A stretch of DNA of 47,556 nucleotides from Gammaproteobacteria bacterium (GTDB lineage: Bacteria > Pseudomonadota > Gammaproteobacteria > SKWO01): positions 1 through 47,556 of the forward strand of contig SKWO01000009.1 of the NCBI GenBank assembly GCA_007128895.1. Direction: 5' to 3'. The translations under genes and the position numbers were made by a program. The notes below the pieces were generated by a model. It did not search any database. It was not told the origin of the DNA and saw nothing but the letters and a program-made list of their open reading frames with translations. Of the stretch, positions 7,566 to 15,400 are shown one piece after another. How positions within the stretch are numbered: the stretch's first letter is position 1; each line of letters begins with the position of its first letter.

Positions 7566-8741
7566 ATGACCTACAACGTAAAGTCCGTTACCCCATCGCT
7601 CAGAACTGTTGTTGCCCTGACCACTCTGGTGGCGGCAGCATGGGCCGTACTGCCAGCCGCCCACGCCGACAGCCCGCTGGGGCGCATCGTCTCCGTCGAG
7701 GCGGCGCCGGCTGCCGGGCAGCGTGTCGGCGGTACCGTGGTGCCCTTCAAGGTGGTCACGCTGACCGCACAGGTCAACGGCCGGGTGGTGCAGGTGGCCG
7801 GTGAGGTGGGTGAACATTTTCAGAACGGTGCCGTGCTGGCGGCGATCAACGATGCGCGCTTTCTGGCCCAGCGCCAGGCGGCGATAGCCGAGTTGCGCAC
7901 GGCCGAGTCGGCGCTGCGCGAGGCGCAGATGCAGTTCAGTCGCGAGATCTACTCGCCGCAGTCACAGAACATTGGCATGGCGCCCGGCTTTGGTATTCCC
8001 TCGCTCTTTGACCAGATGTTCACCCGCCCGGCTGGACAGATGATGGGCTACGGAAACCCCTGGGTCGATCGCCAGGCCGACCTCCACTCGCGCCATACCG
8101 GCATCGATCAGGCGATGGCGCGCGTGCATCAGGCGCGTTCACGACTGGATGAGCTCGATACGATGATTCGGGATACCCGCTCGATAGCGCCGTTCGATGG
8201 CACGATCATGGCCAGACACGTCGAAGAGGGCGATACGGTGCAGCCGGGGCAGCCGCTGATCACCTTCGGCCATACCCGGTTTCTGCGCGTCGAGGCCCAT
8301 GTGCCGGTGCGGCTGGTCGAGCGGCTTGAGGTCGGCATGCTGATCCCGGCTGTGCTCGATATCGGGCGTACCGAGGTGATGGCGCGTGTGGCACAGATCT
8401 ACCCGCTCGCCGACCCCGAGCGTCATACCGTCCTGGTCAAGCTGGATCTGCCGCAAGGGGTGCCTGGCGGGCCGGGCATGTACGTCGATCTGCAGCTCCC
8501 TGGGGCGGGGCGTGACGGCGGGGTACTGACCATCCCGGCCAGCGCCATCATCCCCGGTGCCTCTTTGCCGCGAGTCGTTGTGGTGGATGCGCAGGGGCAG
8601 GCGCAAGTTCGCATGGTACGCCTGGGCGGCGAAGAGGGCGGGCGCGTGACGGTGCTGTCTGGCCTGAATGAGGGTGAGCGGTTACTCGATGCTCCGCCAG
8701 CCAATATCCGTTCCGGTCAGCCGGTGGGCGGTCGGCGCTGA
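7566..8741 (+). CDS. RND efflux periplasmic adaptor (membrane fusion) subunit with unusual hairpin insert
   Basis: A periplasmic adaptor that links an RND permease to an outer channel (391 aa). A Sec signal peptide ends near residue 34 (AAHA|DS) and has no lipobox. Barrel-sandwich halves are at about 60-100 (GRVVQVAGEVGEHFQNG) and 205-235 (IAPFDGTIMARHVEEGD), followed by a beta-barrel and a C-terminal membrane-proximal domain. The two hairpin helices (about 100-128 and 176-203) are joined not by a short turn but by a segment at 128-175 rich in Gly, Pro, Met and aromatics (for example GFGIPSLFDQMF). Start: ATG at 7566. The in-frame GTG at 7521 lies only a few bases after the expected transcription start and would spoil the signal peptide. 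First gene of the sigma-54 run; no outer-membrane factor gene is nearby. Confidence 0.9.
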   Translation: MTYNVKSVTPSLRTVVALTTLVAAAWAVLPAAHADSPLGRIVSVEAAPAAGQRVGGTVVPFKVVTLTAQVNGRVVQVAGEVGEHFQNGAVLAAINDARFLAQRQAAIAELRTAESALREAQMQFSREIYSPQSQNIGMAPGFGIPSLFDQMFTRPAGQMMGYGNPWVDRQADLHSRHTGIDQAMARVHQARSRLDELDTMIRDTRSIAPFDGTIMARHVEEGDTVQPGQPLITFGHTRFLRVEAHVPVRLVERLEVGMLIPAVLDIGRTEVMARVAQIYPLADPERHTVLVKLDLPQGVPGGPGMYVDLQLPGAGRDGGVLTIPASAIIPGASLPRVVVVDAQGQAQVRMVRLGGEEGGRVTVLSGLNEGERLLDAPPANIRSGQPVGGRR

Positions 8742-8808
8742 TTGTCGGCGCACCGCTGTTGAGTTGTTTCCCGCTAGATTCACGTAACCGAACACGATTT
8801 GAGTGACC

Positions 8809-11800
8809 ATGTCTGACAAAGCGACTAACGATCAGGGGCAGGGCAAGCACGGCTTCGACATGGCGGGGGCCATGGCTGCCGCCTTCATTCACTCGCCGCT
8901 CTCACCGCTGCTGCTGGTGGCCAGTATTGCGGTGGGCATCCTCGGTCTGATGATGACGCCACGCCAGGAAGATCCGCAAATCTCGGTGCCGATGGTGGAC
9001 ATCTTTGTCAGCTACCCCGGTGCGTCAGCCGAGCAGGTGGCCAGCCTGGTGGCCAGCCCGCTGGAACGGATCATGAGCGAGATTCCCGGGGTTGAACACG
9101 TCTACTCTGCCTCGCACCGCGACCATGCCATGGTCACCGTGCAGTTCGAGGTCGGTGAGCAGATGGAGTCGTCGCTGGTCAAGCTCTACGACAAGCTGGC
9201 CTCGAATCGAGATCGAATACCCCCAGGTGTCTCCGAACCGTTGGTCAAGCCCAAGGGGGTCGACGACGTCCCGGTCGTCACCGTGACACTCTGGTCGCAT
9301 GAACTGGATGACGCCATGCTGCGCCAGATCGGCTTGGAGGCGTTGCAACGGGTCAATGAGGTGCCCAATACCAGTCAGAGCTTCATCGTCAGCGGTCGCG
9401 AGGAGCAGATGCGCATCGAGCTGCTGCCGGAGCGCATGATGGGCTTCAATATCACCACGGATCAGATTGCCAATGCCGTGCGTGCCGCCAACAGCGAACG
9501 CGGCGTCGGTCGCATCGAGGCAGAGGGGCAGACGTTCTCGGTCTATACCGGTGCCTTCCTGCGCCACGCCGGTGATCTGGAGCGGCTGCTGGTGGCCGTA
9601 CACAACGGCCGTCCGGTCTATCTGCGTGATGTGGCCCGCATCAGCCACGGACCGGGCGAGACCCAGCGCATGGTCAAGTACTACCCCGGTGTCGCCGGCA
9701 ACCTCGGCCTGGAGGTTGACGGTGCCCAGGCTGTTACCCTGGCCGTGGCCAAGAAGGTCGGCTCCAATGGTGTCACCGTGGCCAATGGGGTGCTTGCGCA
9801 GATCGAACAGCTCAGAGGGGTCGTGATCCCGGACAACGTCAATGTCGCGATTACCCGAAATTATGGCGAGACCGCCAACGACAAGGTCAACGAGCTGATC
9901 TTCAAGCTCTTCATCGCTACCGGTGCGGTGACCCTGCTGGTCTGGCTCTTTCTGGGCGTGCGGGCTGCCGGTGTGGTGCTGGTGGTCATCCCGGTGGTCA
10001 TTCTGTTTACCGTCTTTTCGGCTTGGGTGCTGGGCTATACCATCGACCGGGTCAGCCTCTTTGCCCTGATCTTTGCCATCGGCATTCTGGTCGACGACGC
10101 CATTGTCGTGGTCGAGAATATCTATCGGCGCTGGTTGATCAAGAAGGATATCGATACCGAGACCACCATCGATGCGGTGCGTGAGGTCGGTAACCCAACC
10201 ATCCTGGCCACCTTCACCGTCATTGCAGCCCTGCTGCCGATGGGCTTTGTCTCCGGCATGATGGGGCCGTACATGGAGCCGATCCCGGCGCTCGGATCGG
10301 TTGCCATGCTCTTCTCGTTGGTGGCCGCCTTCCTCTTTACGCCGTGGCTGACCATGCGCTTGCGTCCGAGCATGGCCTCGCTGGCCAAGGCGGCAGAGAA
10401 GGAGCACCGCCAGAGCGAGCAGCTCGGCAGGCTCTTTCGCCGGATGATCCCCGGGCTGGCCGAGAACCGCCTGCGTGGTTGGGGCTTCCTGCTGGCGATC
10501 ATCGCGCTCTTCTTCATCAGCGCGTCGCTTTTTTACACCACGGATGTCCGCGTGAAGATGCTGCCGTTGGACAACAAGCCCGAGTTCAACGTGGTCATCA
10601 ACTTCCCCGCCGGCACCGCCCTGCCGGTGACCGCCAACCTGACCCACGACCTGGCCGAACGGCTGCGCCAGATCCCTGAGGTGACGGCGGTTCAGACCTA
10701 TGTCGGCACCGCTTCGCCGTTCAACTTCAACGGCCTGGTGCGCCACTACTACCTGCGCCAGGAGCCGTGGCAGGCCGATATTCAGGTCCAGCTGCAGCAC
10801 AAGCGTGATCGTCGGCGCTCCAGCCACGAGATCGCTGTTCAAGTGCGCGAGCAGCTGGCGCCGATCGCTCGAGCAGCCGGTGCGCGGATTCAGGTGGTCG
10901 AGATGCCGCCCGGCCCGCCGGTGCTGCAGTCGGTCGTGGCCGAGATCTACGGCCCGGACGCCGAGACCCGACGCCAGTTCGCTCGTGACATGATGGCCAT
11001 GTTCGAACAGGCCGAGCACCTGGACGACGTCGACAGCTACCTGCAGGAGCCGCATCAGGTCTGGCACTTTGAGGTCGACCGCGACAAGGCGCTGCGGCTG
11101 GGGATTACCGTCGATGCGATCAACCGCACCCTGGAGTACGCGCTGGGCGGTGCTACCCTGGGCAGCATCAAGCCGATCTCGATGGTCGAGCCGACCCTGA
11201 TCGTGATGCAGGTGCCGCTCGAGCTGCGCGCCAACCTCGATCAGCTCACCATCCTGCCGGTCGCCTCGATGTTCGGTGGCAGTGTCGCCCTCGGCGAGCT
11301 GGGTCAGTTCCAGCGCCGCTGGCAGGACGATCCGATCTACCACAAGGATCTGCGCCCGGTCGAGTTCGTCACCGCCGAGACGGTCGGGCGGCTGGCGGCG
11401 CCGATCTACGGTATGCTCGAGGTGCAGCGGCTGCTGGACGACTACACCGCGCCCGACGGCGTGCAGCCGACGGCCCACTGGATTGCGCCGCCGCCGGGCG
11501 ACAGTCAGTCGGCCTTCGAATGGAGCGGTGAGTGGACGGTGACCTATGAGACCTTCCGCGACATGGGTATCGCCTTTGCCATCGCCCTGGTGCTGATCTA
11601 CATGCTGGTGGTCTGGGAGTTCGGCAACTTCGTCCTGCCGGCGATCGTCATGGCGCCGATCCCGCTGACCCTGATCGGTATTATCCCGGGTCACTGGCTG
11701 TTCAACGCCGAATTCACCGCCACCTCGATGATCGGCTTCATCGCCCTGGCCGGGATCATCGTGCGCAACTCGATCCTGTTGGTGGATTTCTCGAGGCAGG

Positions 11801-12801
11801 CGATGGATCAGGGCGCGGGCATCATGGATGCGCTGGTCGAGGCGTGCCAGGCGCGTACCCGTCCGATCATCATTACCGCGCTGGCGCTGGTTGCCGGCTC
11901 CAGTGTCATCCTGTTCGATCCGATCTTCCAGGGCATGGCGATCTCGCTGATGTTCGGTACCGTGGTCTCGACCCTGCTGACCCTGCTAGTCATTCCGCTC
12001 GGCTGCATCAGTGGGCGACGCGCCTTCTGTCCAGCCTCGCTCAGTGGCAGCGGTGCACTGGTCTGTGATGACGGCCACGGCAATGGCCATGGTCACGCCG
12101 CTGGACGCTCTGCCGACATGCGCGGTGCCGTGGGTGTGGGGCGTCGGCCGGGGCCGATCTCCACCGCGCTGGGTTATGCCGGACTCTACCTGCAGGCGCT
12201 GGCATTGAGCCTGCTGGAAGGGCTGGTTGACCTGTACAAGGCGGCGCTGAAGCTGGTGCGTCGGCTGCTGCAGCGTCGTCGCTCGGCACCTCTCCCACCG
12301 CCACCAGCGGCGCCCACGCCGCCCAGTCCACCCCCAGTGACGGAGCCGGGGGCGGAGACTCCGGCGGTCGAGCGGCCGGTCACGAGCGATACTGAAAAGC
12401 CGCAAAAAACGGGGAGTGCAACCGCACGCAAAGCGGTTCACAATGAAGCATCCGGGGCAGCGCGCCCGGCCAGCAAGAAGGCCGACGCTGCGGATGGGGA
12501 GGAGACGGTGGACAAGCCGGTCGTGAAACGGGTGCGCAAGACGGCTGCCAAGCCTCGCGCTCGGACCGGTGCCACCGAAGAGGGGAAAGAGACGGCCAAA
12601 AAAGGAGCACGTACCTCCGGTTCGCGTGCCTCCAAAAGCAAGAGCAAGGCCGATGAAGGGGAGGGCAAGGTGGCCGCCAAGGCCACCTCTGCCAAGCCAC
12701 GGGCCACGGCAAGCGGGCGTACGGCTAGAACCCGTCGTGGTATCCGGCTCAAGTCCACCGAGCAAGCAACCGATTCGAAAAAAGACGAAGGCAAGGAGTA
12801 A
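8809..12801 (+). CDS. RND-family permease with a ~265-residue Pro-rich and Lys/Arg-rich cytoplasmic tail
   Basis: An AcrB-like proton-driven inner-membrane exporter, paralogous to the protein at 1-2675, but 1330 aa long instead of about 1050. The core spans residues 1-1063, with VDDAIVVVEN in TM4 and IIVRNSILLVDF in TM10 (Arg where AcrB has Lys940). After TM12 (LLVIPLGCIS) follow: a Gly/His-rich linker (GHGNGHGH), an amphipathic or membrane-hugging segment at about 1116-1157 (LALSLLEGLVDLYKAALKLV), a proline run (about 1164-1185), and about 130 residues dominated by Lys, Ala, Arg, Ser and Thr, like histone H1 or AlgP tails. The tail faces the cytoplasm. ATG 8809 is chosen; a GTG two codons upstream is less likely. 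It follows the adaptor by 67 bases. Confidence 0.92.
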   Translation: MSDKATNDQGQGKHGFDMAGAMAAAFIHSPLSPLLLVASIAVGILGLMMTPRQEDPQISVPMVDIFVSYPGASAEQVASLVASPLERIMSEIPGVEHVYSASHRDHAMVTVQFEVGEQMESSLVKLYDKLASNRDRIPPGVSEPLVKPKGVDDVPVVTVTLWSHELDDAMLRQIGLEALQRVNEVPNTSQSFIVSGREEQMRIELLPERMMGFNITTDQIANAVRAANSERGVGRIEAEGQTFSVYTGAFLRHAGDLERLLVAVHNGRPVYLRDVARISHGPGETQRMVKYYPGVAGNLGLEVDGAQAVTLAVAKKVGSNGVTVANGVLAQIEQLRGVVIPDNVNVAITRNYGETANDKVNELIFKLFIATGAVTLLVWLFLGVRAAGVVLVVIPVVILFTVFSAWVLGYTIDRVSLFALIFAIGILVDDAIVVVENIYRRWLIKKDIDTETTIDAVREVGNPTILATFTVIAALLPMGFVSGMMGPYMEPIPALGSVAMLFSLVAAFLFTPWLTMRLRPSMASLAKAAEKEHRQSEQLGRLFRRMIPGLAENRLRGWGFLLAIIALFFISASLFYTTDVRVKMLPLDNKPEFNVVINFPAGTALPVTANLTHDLAERLRQIPEVTAVQTYVGTASPFNFNGLVRHYYLRQEPWQADIQVQLQHKRDRRRSSHEIAVQVREQLAPIARAAGARIQVVEMPPGPPVLQSVVAEIYGPDAETRRQFARDMMAMFEQAEHLDDVDSYLQEPHQVWHFEVDRDKALRLGITVDAINRTLEYALGGATLGSIKPISMVEPTLIVMQVPLELRANLDQLTILPVASMFGGSVALGELGQFQRRWQDDPIYHKDLRPVEFVTAETVGRLAAPIYGMLEVQRLLDDYTAPDGVQPTAHWIAPPPGDSQSAFEWSGEWTVTYETFRDMGIAFAIALVLIYMLVVWEFGNFVLPAIVMAPIPLTLIGIIPGHWLFNAEFTATSMIGFIALAGIIVRNSILLVDFSRQAMDQGAGIMDALVEACQARTRPIIITALALVAGSSVILFDPIFQGMAISLMFGTVVSTLLTLLVIPLGCISGRRAFCPASLSGSGALVCDDGHGNGHGHAAGRSADMRGAVGVGRRPGPISTALGYAGLYLQALALSLLEGLVDLYKAALKLVRRLLQRRRSAPLPPPPAAPTPPSPPPVTEPGAETPAVERPVTSDTEKPQKTGSATARKAVHNEASGAARPASKKADAADGEETVDKPVVKRVRKTAAKPRARTGATEEGKETAKKGARTSGSRASKSKSKADEGEGKVAAKATSAKPRATASGRTARTRRGIRLKSTEQATDSKKDEGKE

Positions 12802-12804
12802 GCA

Positions 12805-13629
12805 ATGCATTCAATCAACCACGCCGATCGCACGGCACCCCTGCGCAGAACACCACTGGCTGCACTGGTCATGCTGACCATCGGCATGGGTGTGCCCGCC
12901 GCCGTATTGGCCGAAGAGGGCGCGGCAGAGCGGGCCTCCGAGGCGGTTCAGGCACCGCCACCGCCGGGGCCGTTCCAGTCGTTTGGCCAGGACCACCGCT
13001 TCGAGCAGCGTGGCTCGATGGGTTCGCGCGGCCAGTATGGCCACTTTCCCCCGCCGGGATACGACCCTGAGCAGCGTGCGCAGGGCCGTCCGGCCATGCC
13101 GATGCATCCGCCGATGCCGCCCCATCAGGGTGGGCAGCCCTTCCCGCCGCACGGGTATGGCCACCCGGCGCCGCCGGCAGGCGGTATGTCCGTCCCACCG
13201 AGCCACGCGCCGGCCCATGGCTACAGGTCGGCCCCACCGGGACATGCGCCTCAAGCTGGGCGCCCAGACCACGCTGGCCGTCCCGGTCACGCCGGACCAC
13301 CCCAGCATCGCCCAATGCCGCACGGCCAACACCCCTACGGGCGTTCGCCTGAGCACGAGGCGTGGATGCAGCAGCGCCAGGCCGAGCGTGAAGCGTTTCT
13401 GCGTGAGCAGGCGGCCGAGCGAGAGGCCTTCCAGCGCCATCAGGAAGAGCGTCGTCGGGCCTGGGAGGCGCGCCAGCAAGAGCGTGATGCCCGTTGGGGC
13501 GAGCGTGGCGAGCAGCGCGGCATGCCGGACGATTTCGGCCAGCGTCCGATGGCGCCACAGCATGGCTATGGCATGCCCCCGTACCCGGGCTATCCCCAGC
13601 CGGGCTGGTCGCCAAGAGGGCGTGACTGA
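12805..13629 (+). CDS. Secreted Pro/Gly/His-rich protein with charged coiled-coil segment
   Basis: No named family recognised. 274 aa. The signal peptide has a long n-region and a cut near residue 36 (AVLA|EEG). Residues about 50-180 are low complexity, rich in Pro, Gly, His, Tyr and Met (for example HPPMPPHQGGQPFPPHGYG). Residues about 185-245 are a charged Gln/Glu/Arg helix with a repeated unit resembling QAEREAFLREQAAEREAF, probably a coiled coil. The C-terminus returns to Pro/Gly/Tyr. It starts 3 bases after the RND stop, behind AAGGAG, so it is co-translated. Composition and position suggest a periplasmic, possibly sulfur-globule-associated, structural protein (inference). Confidence 0.8.
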   Translation: MHSINHADRTAPLRRTPLAALVMLTIGMGVPAAVLAEEGAAERASEAVQAPPPPGPFQSFGQDHRFEQRGSMGSRGQYGHFPPPGYDPEQRAQGRPAMPMHPPMPPHQGGQPFPPHGYGHPAPPAGGMSVPPSHAPAHGYRSAPPGHAPQAGRPDHAGRPGHAGPPQHRPMPHGQHPYGRSPEHEAWMQQRQAEREAFLREQAAEREAFQRHQEERRRAWEARQQERDARWGERGEQRGMPDDFGQRPMAPQHGYGMPPYPGYPQPGWSPRGRD

Positions 13630-13656
13630 GGTGGTTTCCGGTGATGGACAACGGGT

Positions 13657-14091
13657 ATGCCGATGAGTGAGCGTACAACAGTGGCCCGGGTCGGGCTGGC
13701 GGTAACCGTGTTGGCCGTCAGCTCGCTGGCCGTGGCTGAGATGCGAGGGGGAAATCCCTGGAGTCTATCGCCACCGCCGTCCGCCCCGGTCTTCTCGGTC
13801 GATGGCGGACACACGGGTGCGTTCCCGCCCCAGGGTTACCGTCCATCCTCGGGTCCGGGTGGTGACGGCCCAGCCTCGGGCTGGCCCGCACCTGTGCCGA
13901 TGCCGCACACCTCTACCCACGGGATGCCTTGGGGTGCGCAGTACGGGACCCCCTTTGGGCATACGCCTCATGGGAGTGGATGGCCCTACTCGGCACCGCC
14001 TCATCTGGGCATCCCCCCCTATTCGGGAGTTCAGCCTTGGGTGCCATCCCACAGCTACTTTCCGTTTACCGGGTTTCCCCTGCTCTACTGA
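13657..14091 (+). CDS. Secreted Pro/Gly/Tyr/His-rich small protein
   Basis: No named family recognised. 144 aa. A signal peptide ends near residue 27 (SLAVA|EM). The mature part is almost entirely low complexity, rich in Pro, Gly, Ser, His, Trp and Tyr (for example HTPHGSGWPYSAPPHLG), with no cysteine and few charges. ATG 13657 or 13663 are both possible; neither has a strong ribosome-binding site. It lies between another secreted Pro-rich protein and the sulfur globule protein and shares their composition, so I infer a related envelope or globule-coat role. Confidence 0.7.
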   Translation: MPMSERTTVARVGLAVTVLAVSSLAVAEMRGGNPWSLSPPPSAPVFSVDGGHTGAFPPQGYRPSSGPGGDGPASGWPAPVPMPHTSTHGMPWGAQYGTPFGHTPHGSGWPYSAPPHLGIPPYSGVQPWVPSHSYFPFTGFPLLY

Positions 14092-14117
14092 TCAGGAACC
14101 CTTGAAACCCCGTGCAC

Positions 14118-14140
14118 CGACCTGATTGTCCTCCAGGTCG
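14118..14140 (+). promoter_or_regulatory. Short hairpin ahead of the sulfur globule gene
   Basis: CGACCTG and CAGGTCG form a 7-bp stem with a 9-base loop in the 103-base gap before the sulfur globule gene. It could protect or define the 5' end of a processed, abundant sgp transcript. No sigma-54 or clear sigma-70 promoter is seen in the gap. Confidence 0.3.
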
Positions 14141-14194
14141 CTGCCCTGTATCTGGTCGGAGAGGACGTCTTAAATCAACTGGAGGTAGTTTCTT

Positions 14195-14674
14195 ATGCGC
14201 AAACTTATCAAGATGGCCGCTGTTGCCGTGGCCCTGGGCTCCCTGCCGATGGCCGCTTCTGCCCAAGCCTGGGGACCGGGCTGGGGTGGTCCGGGTTGGG
14301 GCGGTCCAGGCTGGGGTGGCCCGGGCGGCTGGGGTGGTCCGGGCTACTACGGTGCCCCGTGGGGCGGTCCGGGTCATTATGGTGCCGCTCCGTGGGGCGG
14401 TCCGGGCTGGGGCAACTGGGGGCCGGGCACCGGTACGGGATTCGGCGATACCTTCGGCGACATGTTCGGTGACATGGACTTCAGCATGCGTGGCAGCGGC
14501 CGCGGTCGTGGTCACGGTACCGGCCAAGGCTATGGCCACCAGCAGCCGTACGGCTACGGCCATCCTGGCCACTGGGGTGGTGCACCGCACTGGGGCCAGC
14601 AGGCGCCGCACTGGGGTCAACAGGCTCCGCAGTGGGGCCAGCCGCCGCAGCAGGCCCCTCAGGGCGGTAACTAA
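14195..14674 (+). CDS. Sulfur globule protein (Gly/Trp/Pro-rich, SgpA/B-like)
   Basis: A secreted structural protein of the kind that coats periplasmic elemental-sulfur globules in purple sulfur bacteria. 159 aa; the signal peptide ends near residue 23-25 (MAASA|QA). The mature protein opens with repeats of the unit GWGGP (at least six), then [20 protein letters not shown], then an RGRGHG/GYGH region, and ends with tandem HWGQQAP-type repeats. The [15 protein letters not shown] block and the following Arg/Gly stretch are, to my knowledge, shared by sulfur globule family proteins. It has no cysteine, as expected. A good ribosome-binding site (CTGGAGG) and a following terminator-like hairpin fit high expression. 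The composition alone could mislead, but the block and the DsrE2 gene downstream support the call. Confidence 0.82.
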   Translation: MRKLIKMAAVAVALGSLPMAASAQAWGPGWGGPGWGGPGWGGPGGWGGPGYYGAPWGGPGHYGAAPWGGPGWGNWGPGTGTGFGDTFGDMFGDMDFSMRGSGRGRGHGTGQGYGHQQPYGYGHPGHWGGAPHWGQQAPHWGQQAPQWGQPPQQAPQGGN

Positions 14675-14686
14675 GCTGGCAGCTGT

Positions 14687-14708
14687 GCGCCCACACGGAT
14701 GTGGGCGC
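14687..14708 (+). terminator. Terminator-like hairpin after the sulfur globule gene
   Basis: GCGCCCACA-CGGA-TGTGGGCGC is a perfect 9-bp GC-rich stem with a 4-base loop, followed by CACGCCTTTCTTGTC. The T content is modest, so termination is probably partial. It would make the sgp message more abundant than the downstream ATPase/GTPase genes. Confidence 0.6.
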
Positions 14709-14739
14709 CACGCCTTTCTTGTCAACGTATGGGGGAGCG

Positions 14740-15366
14740 ATGATCACCGTTATCGGTAACCTGAAGGGAGGGACCGGCAAGAGCACGGTCGCCTTCAACC
14801 TCGGTCTCTGGCTGGCTGTGCGTGAGCGCACGGTCACCATGATCGATCTCGATCCGCAGGCGACCCTCAGCGAGGTCCTGTCGATTCGGCAGGAGGAGGG
14901 GTATCAGCCCGTACTTCAGGGGTATGCAGCGCTCTCGGCGCTCAGCGACAGCCAAGCGGACGAGACGATCATCGATGTCGGTCCTTCGGCGCTTGAAACC
15001 ATGATGGAGGCGATCCGCCGTGCCGATCGCGTGGTGATTCCGGTGCCGCCCAGCCAGGCGGATGTCTGGTCGACCGAACGTTTTGTTGGCATGATCGACG
15101 ATGCCTGCGGGCGCGCCAAGCGTCGTCCCACCCTGCATGCCTTTATCAATCGTGCCGATACCCATCAGGCGGTACGCGAAAGCGACGAGGCCAGTGAGGC
15201 GTTGTCGATGATCTCGCAGATTGACGTGCTGACGCCTCGATTGGCGCAGCGCATGGCCTTCCGCCGCTCATTCAGTGAGGCACTGGCGGCCTTTGAACTT
15301 GAACCCGCGGGCAAGGCGGCGCTGGAGCTCGACTCCCTGGCGACCCTGTTGTACCCGTCGGTCTGA
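14740..15366 (+). CDS. Orphan ParA/MinD-like ATPase
   Basis: A cytoplasmic ParA-superfamily ATPase of 208 aa. Deviant Walker A KGGTGKST at residues 9-16, with the signature lysine after KGG, and a switch-like DLDPQAT (36-42). A DVGPSALE motif stands in the Walker B/switch II position. There is no N-terminal DNA-binding extension and no ParB gene next to it, so it is a small orphan of the type that positions cargo (McdA, PpfA-like) rather than a chromosome or plasmid partition ParA. Start: ATG behind GGGGGAGCG. It follows the sulfur globule gene by 65 bases. Likely partner proteins are encoded next to it (inference). Confidence 0.88.
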   Translation: MITVIGNLKGGTGKSTVAFNLGLWLAVRERTVTMIDLDPQATLSEVLSIRQEEGYQPVLQGYAALSALSDSQADETIIDVGPSALETMMEAIRRADRVVIPVPPSQADVWSTERFVGMIDDACGRAKRRPTLHAFINRADTHQAVRESDEASEALSMISQIDVLTPRLAQRMAFRRSFSEALAAFELEPAGKAALELDSLATLLYPSV

Positions 15367-15400
15367 TCCGATTCTTACCTTATCCTTCAGGAGTGATTGC

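Noticed and set aside
9025-11694. Long open frame antisense to the second RND gene (about 890 codons)
   Set aside because: Same kind of GC-driven shadow; no recognisable motif and no ribosome-binding site.
12000-12160. A frameshift after TM12 of the second RND permease creating an artificial tail
   Set aside because: Other frames here give no better continuation or domain, the frame stays open for about 265 codons with a coherent composition change, and the stop sits 3 bases before the next gene's start. Raw reads would settle it.
12400-12790. A-runs (about six A) in the basic tail as programmed frameshift sites
   Set aside because: They are not in the X XXY YYZ register and simply encode Lys-Lys; no downstream overlapping frame of interest was found.
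14280-14420. GGTCCGGGCTGGGG-type direct repeats as a CRISPR or tandem DNA repeat
   Set aside because: The repeats are in frame and encode GWGGP units of the sulfur globule protein; there are no spacers.
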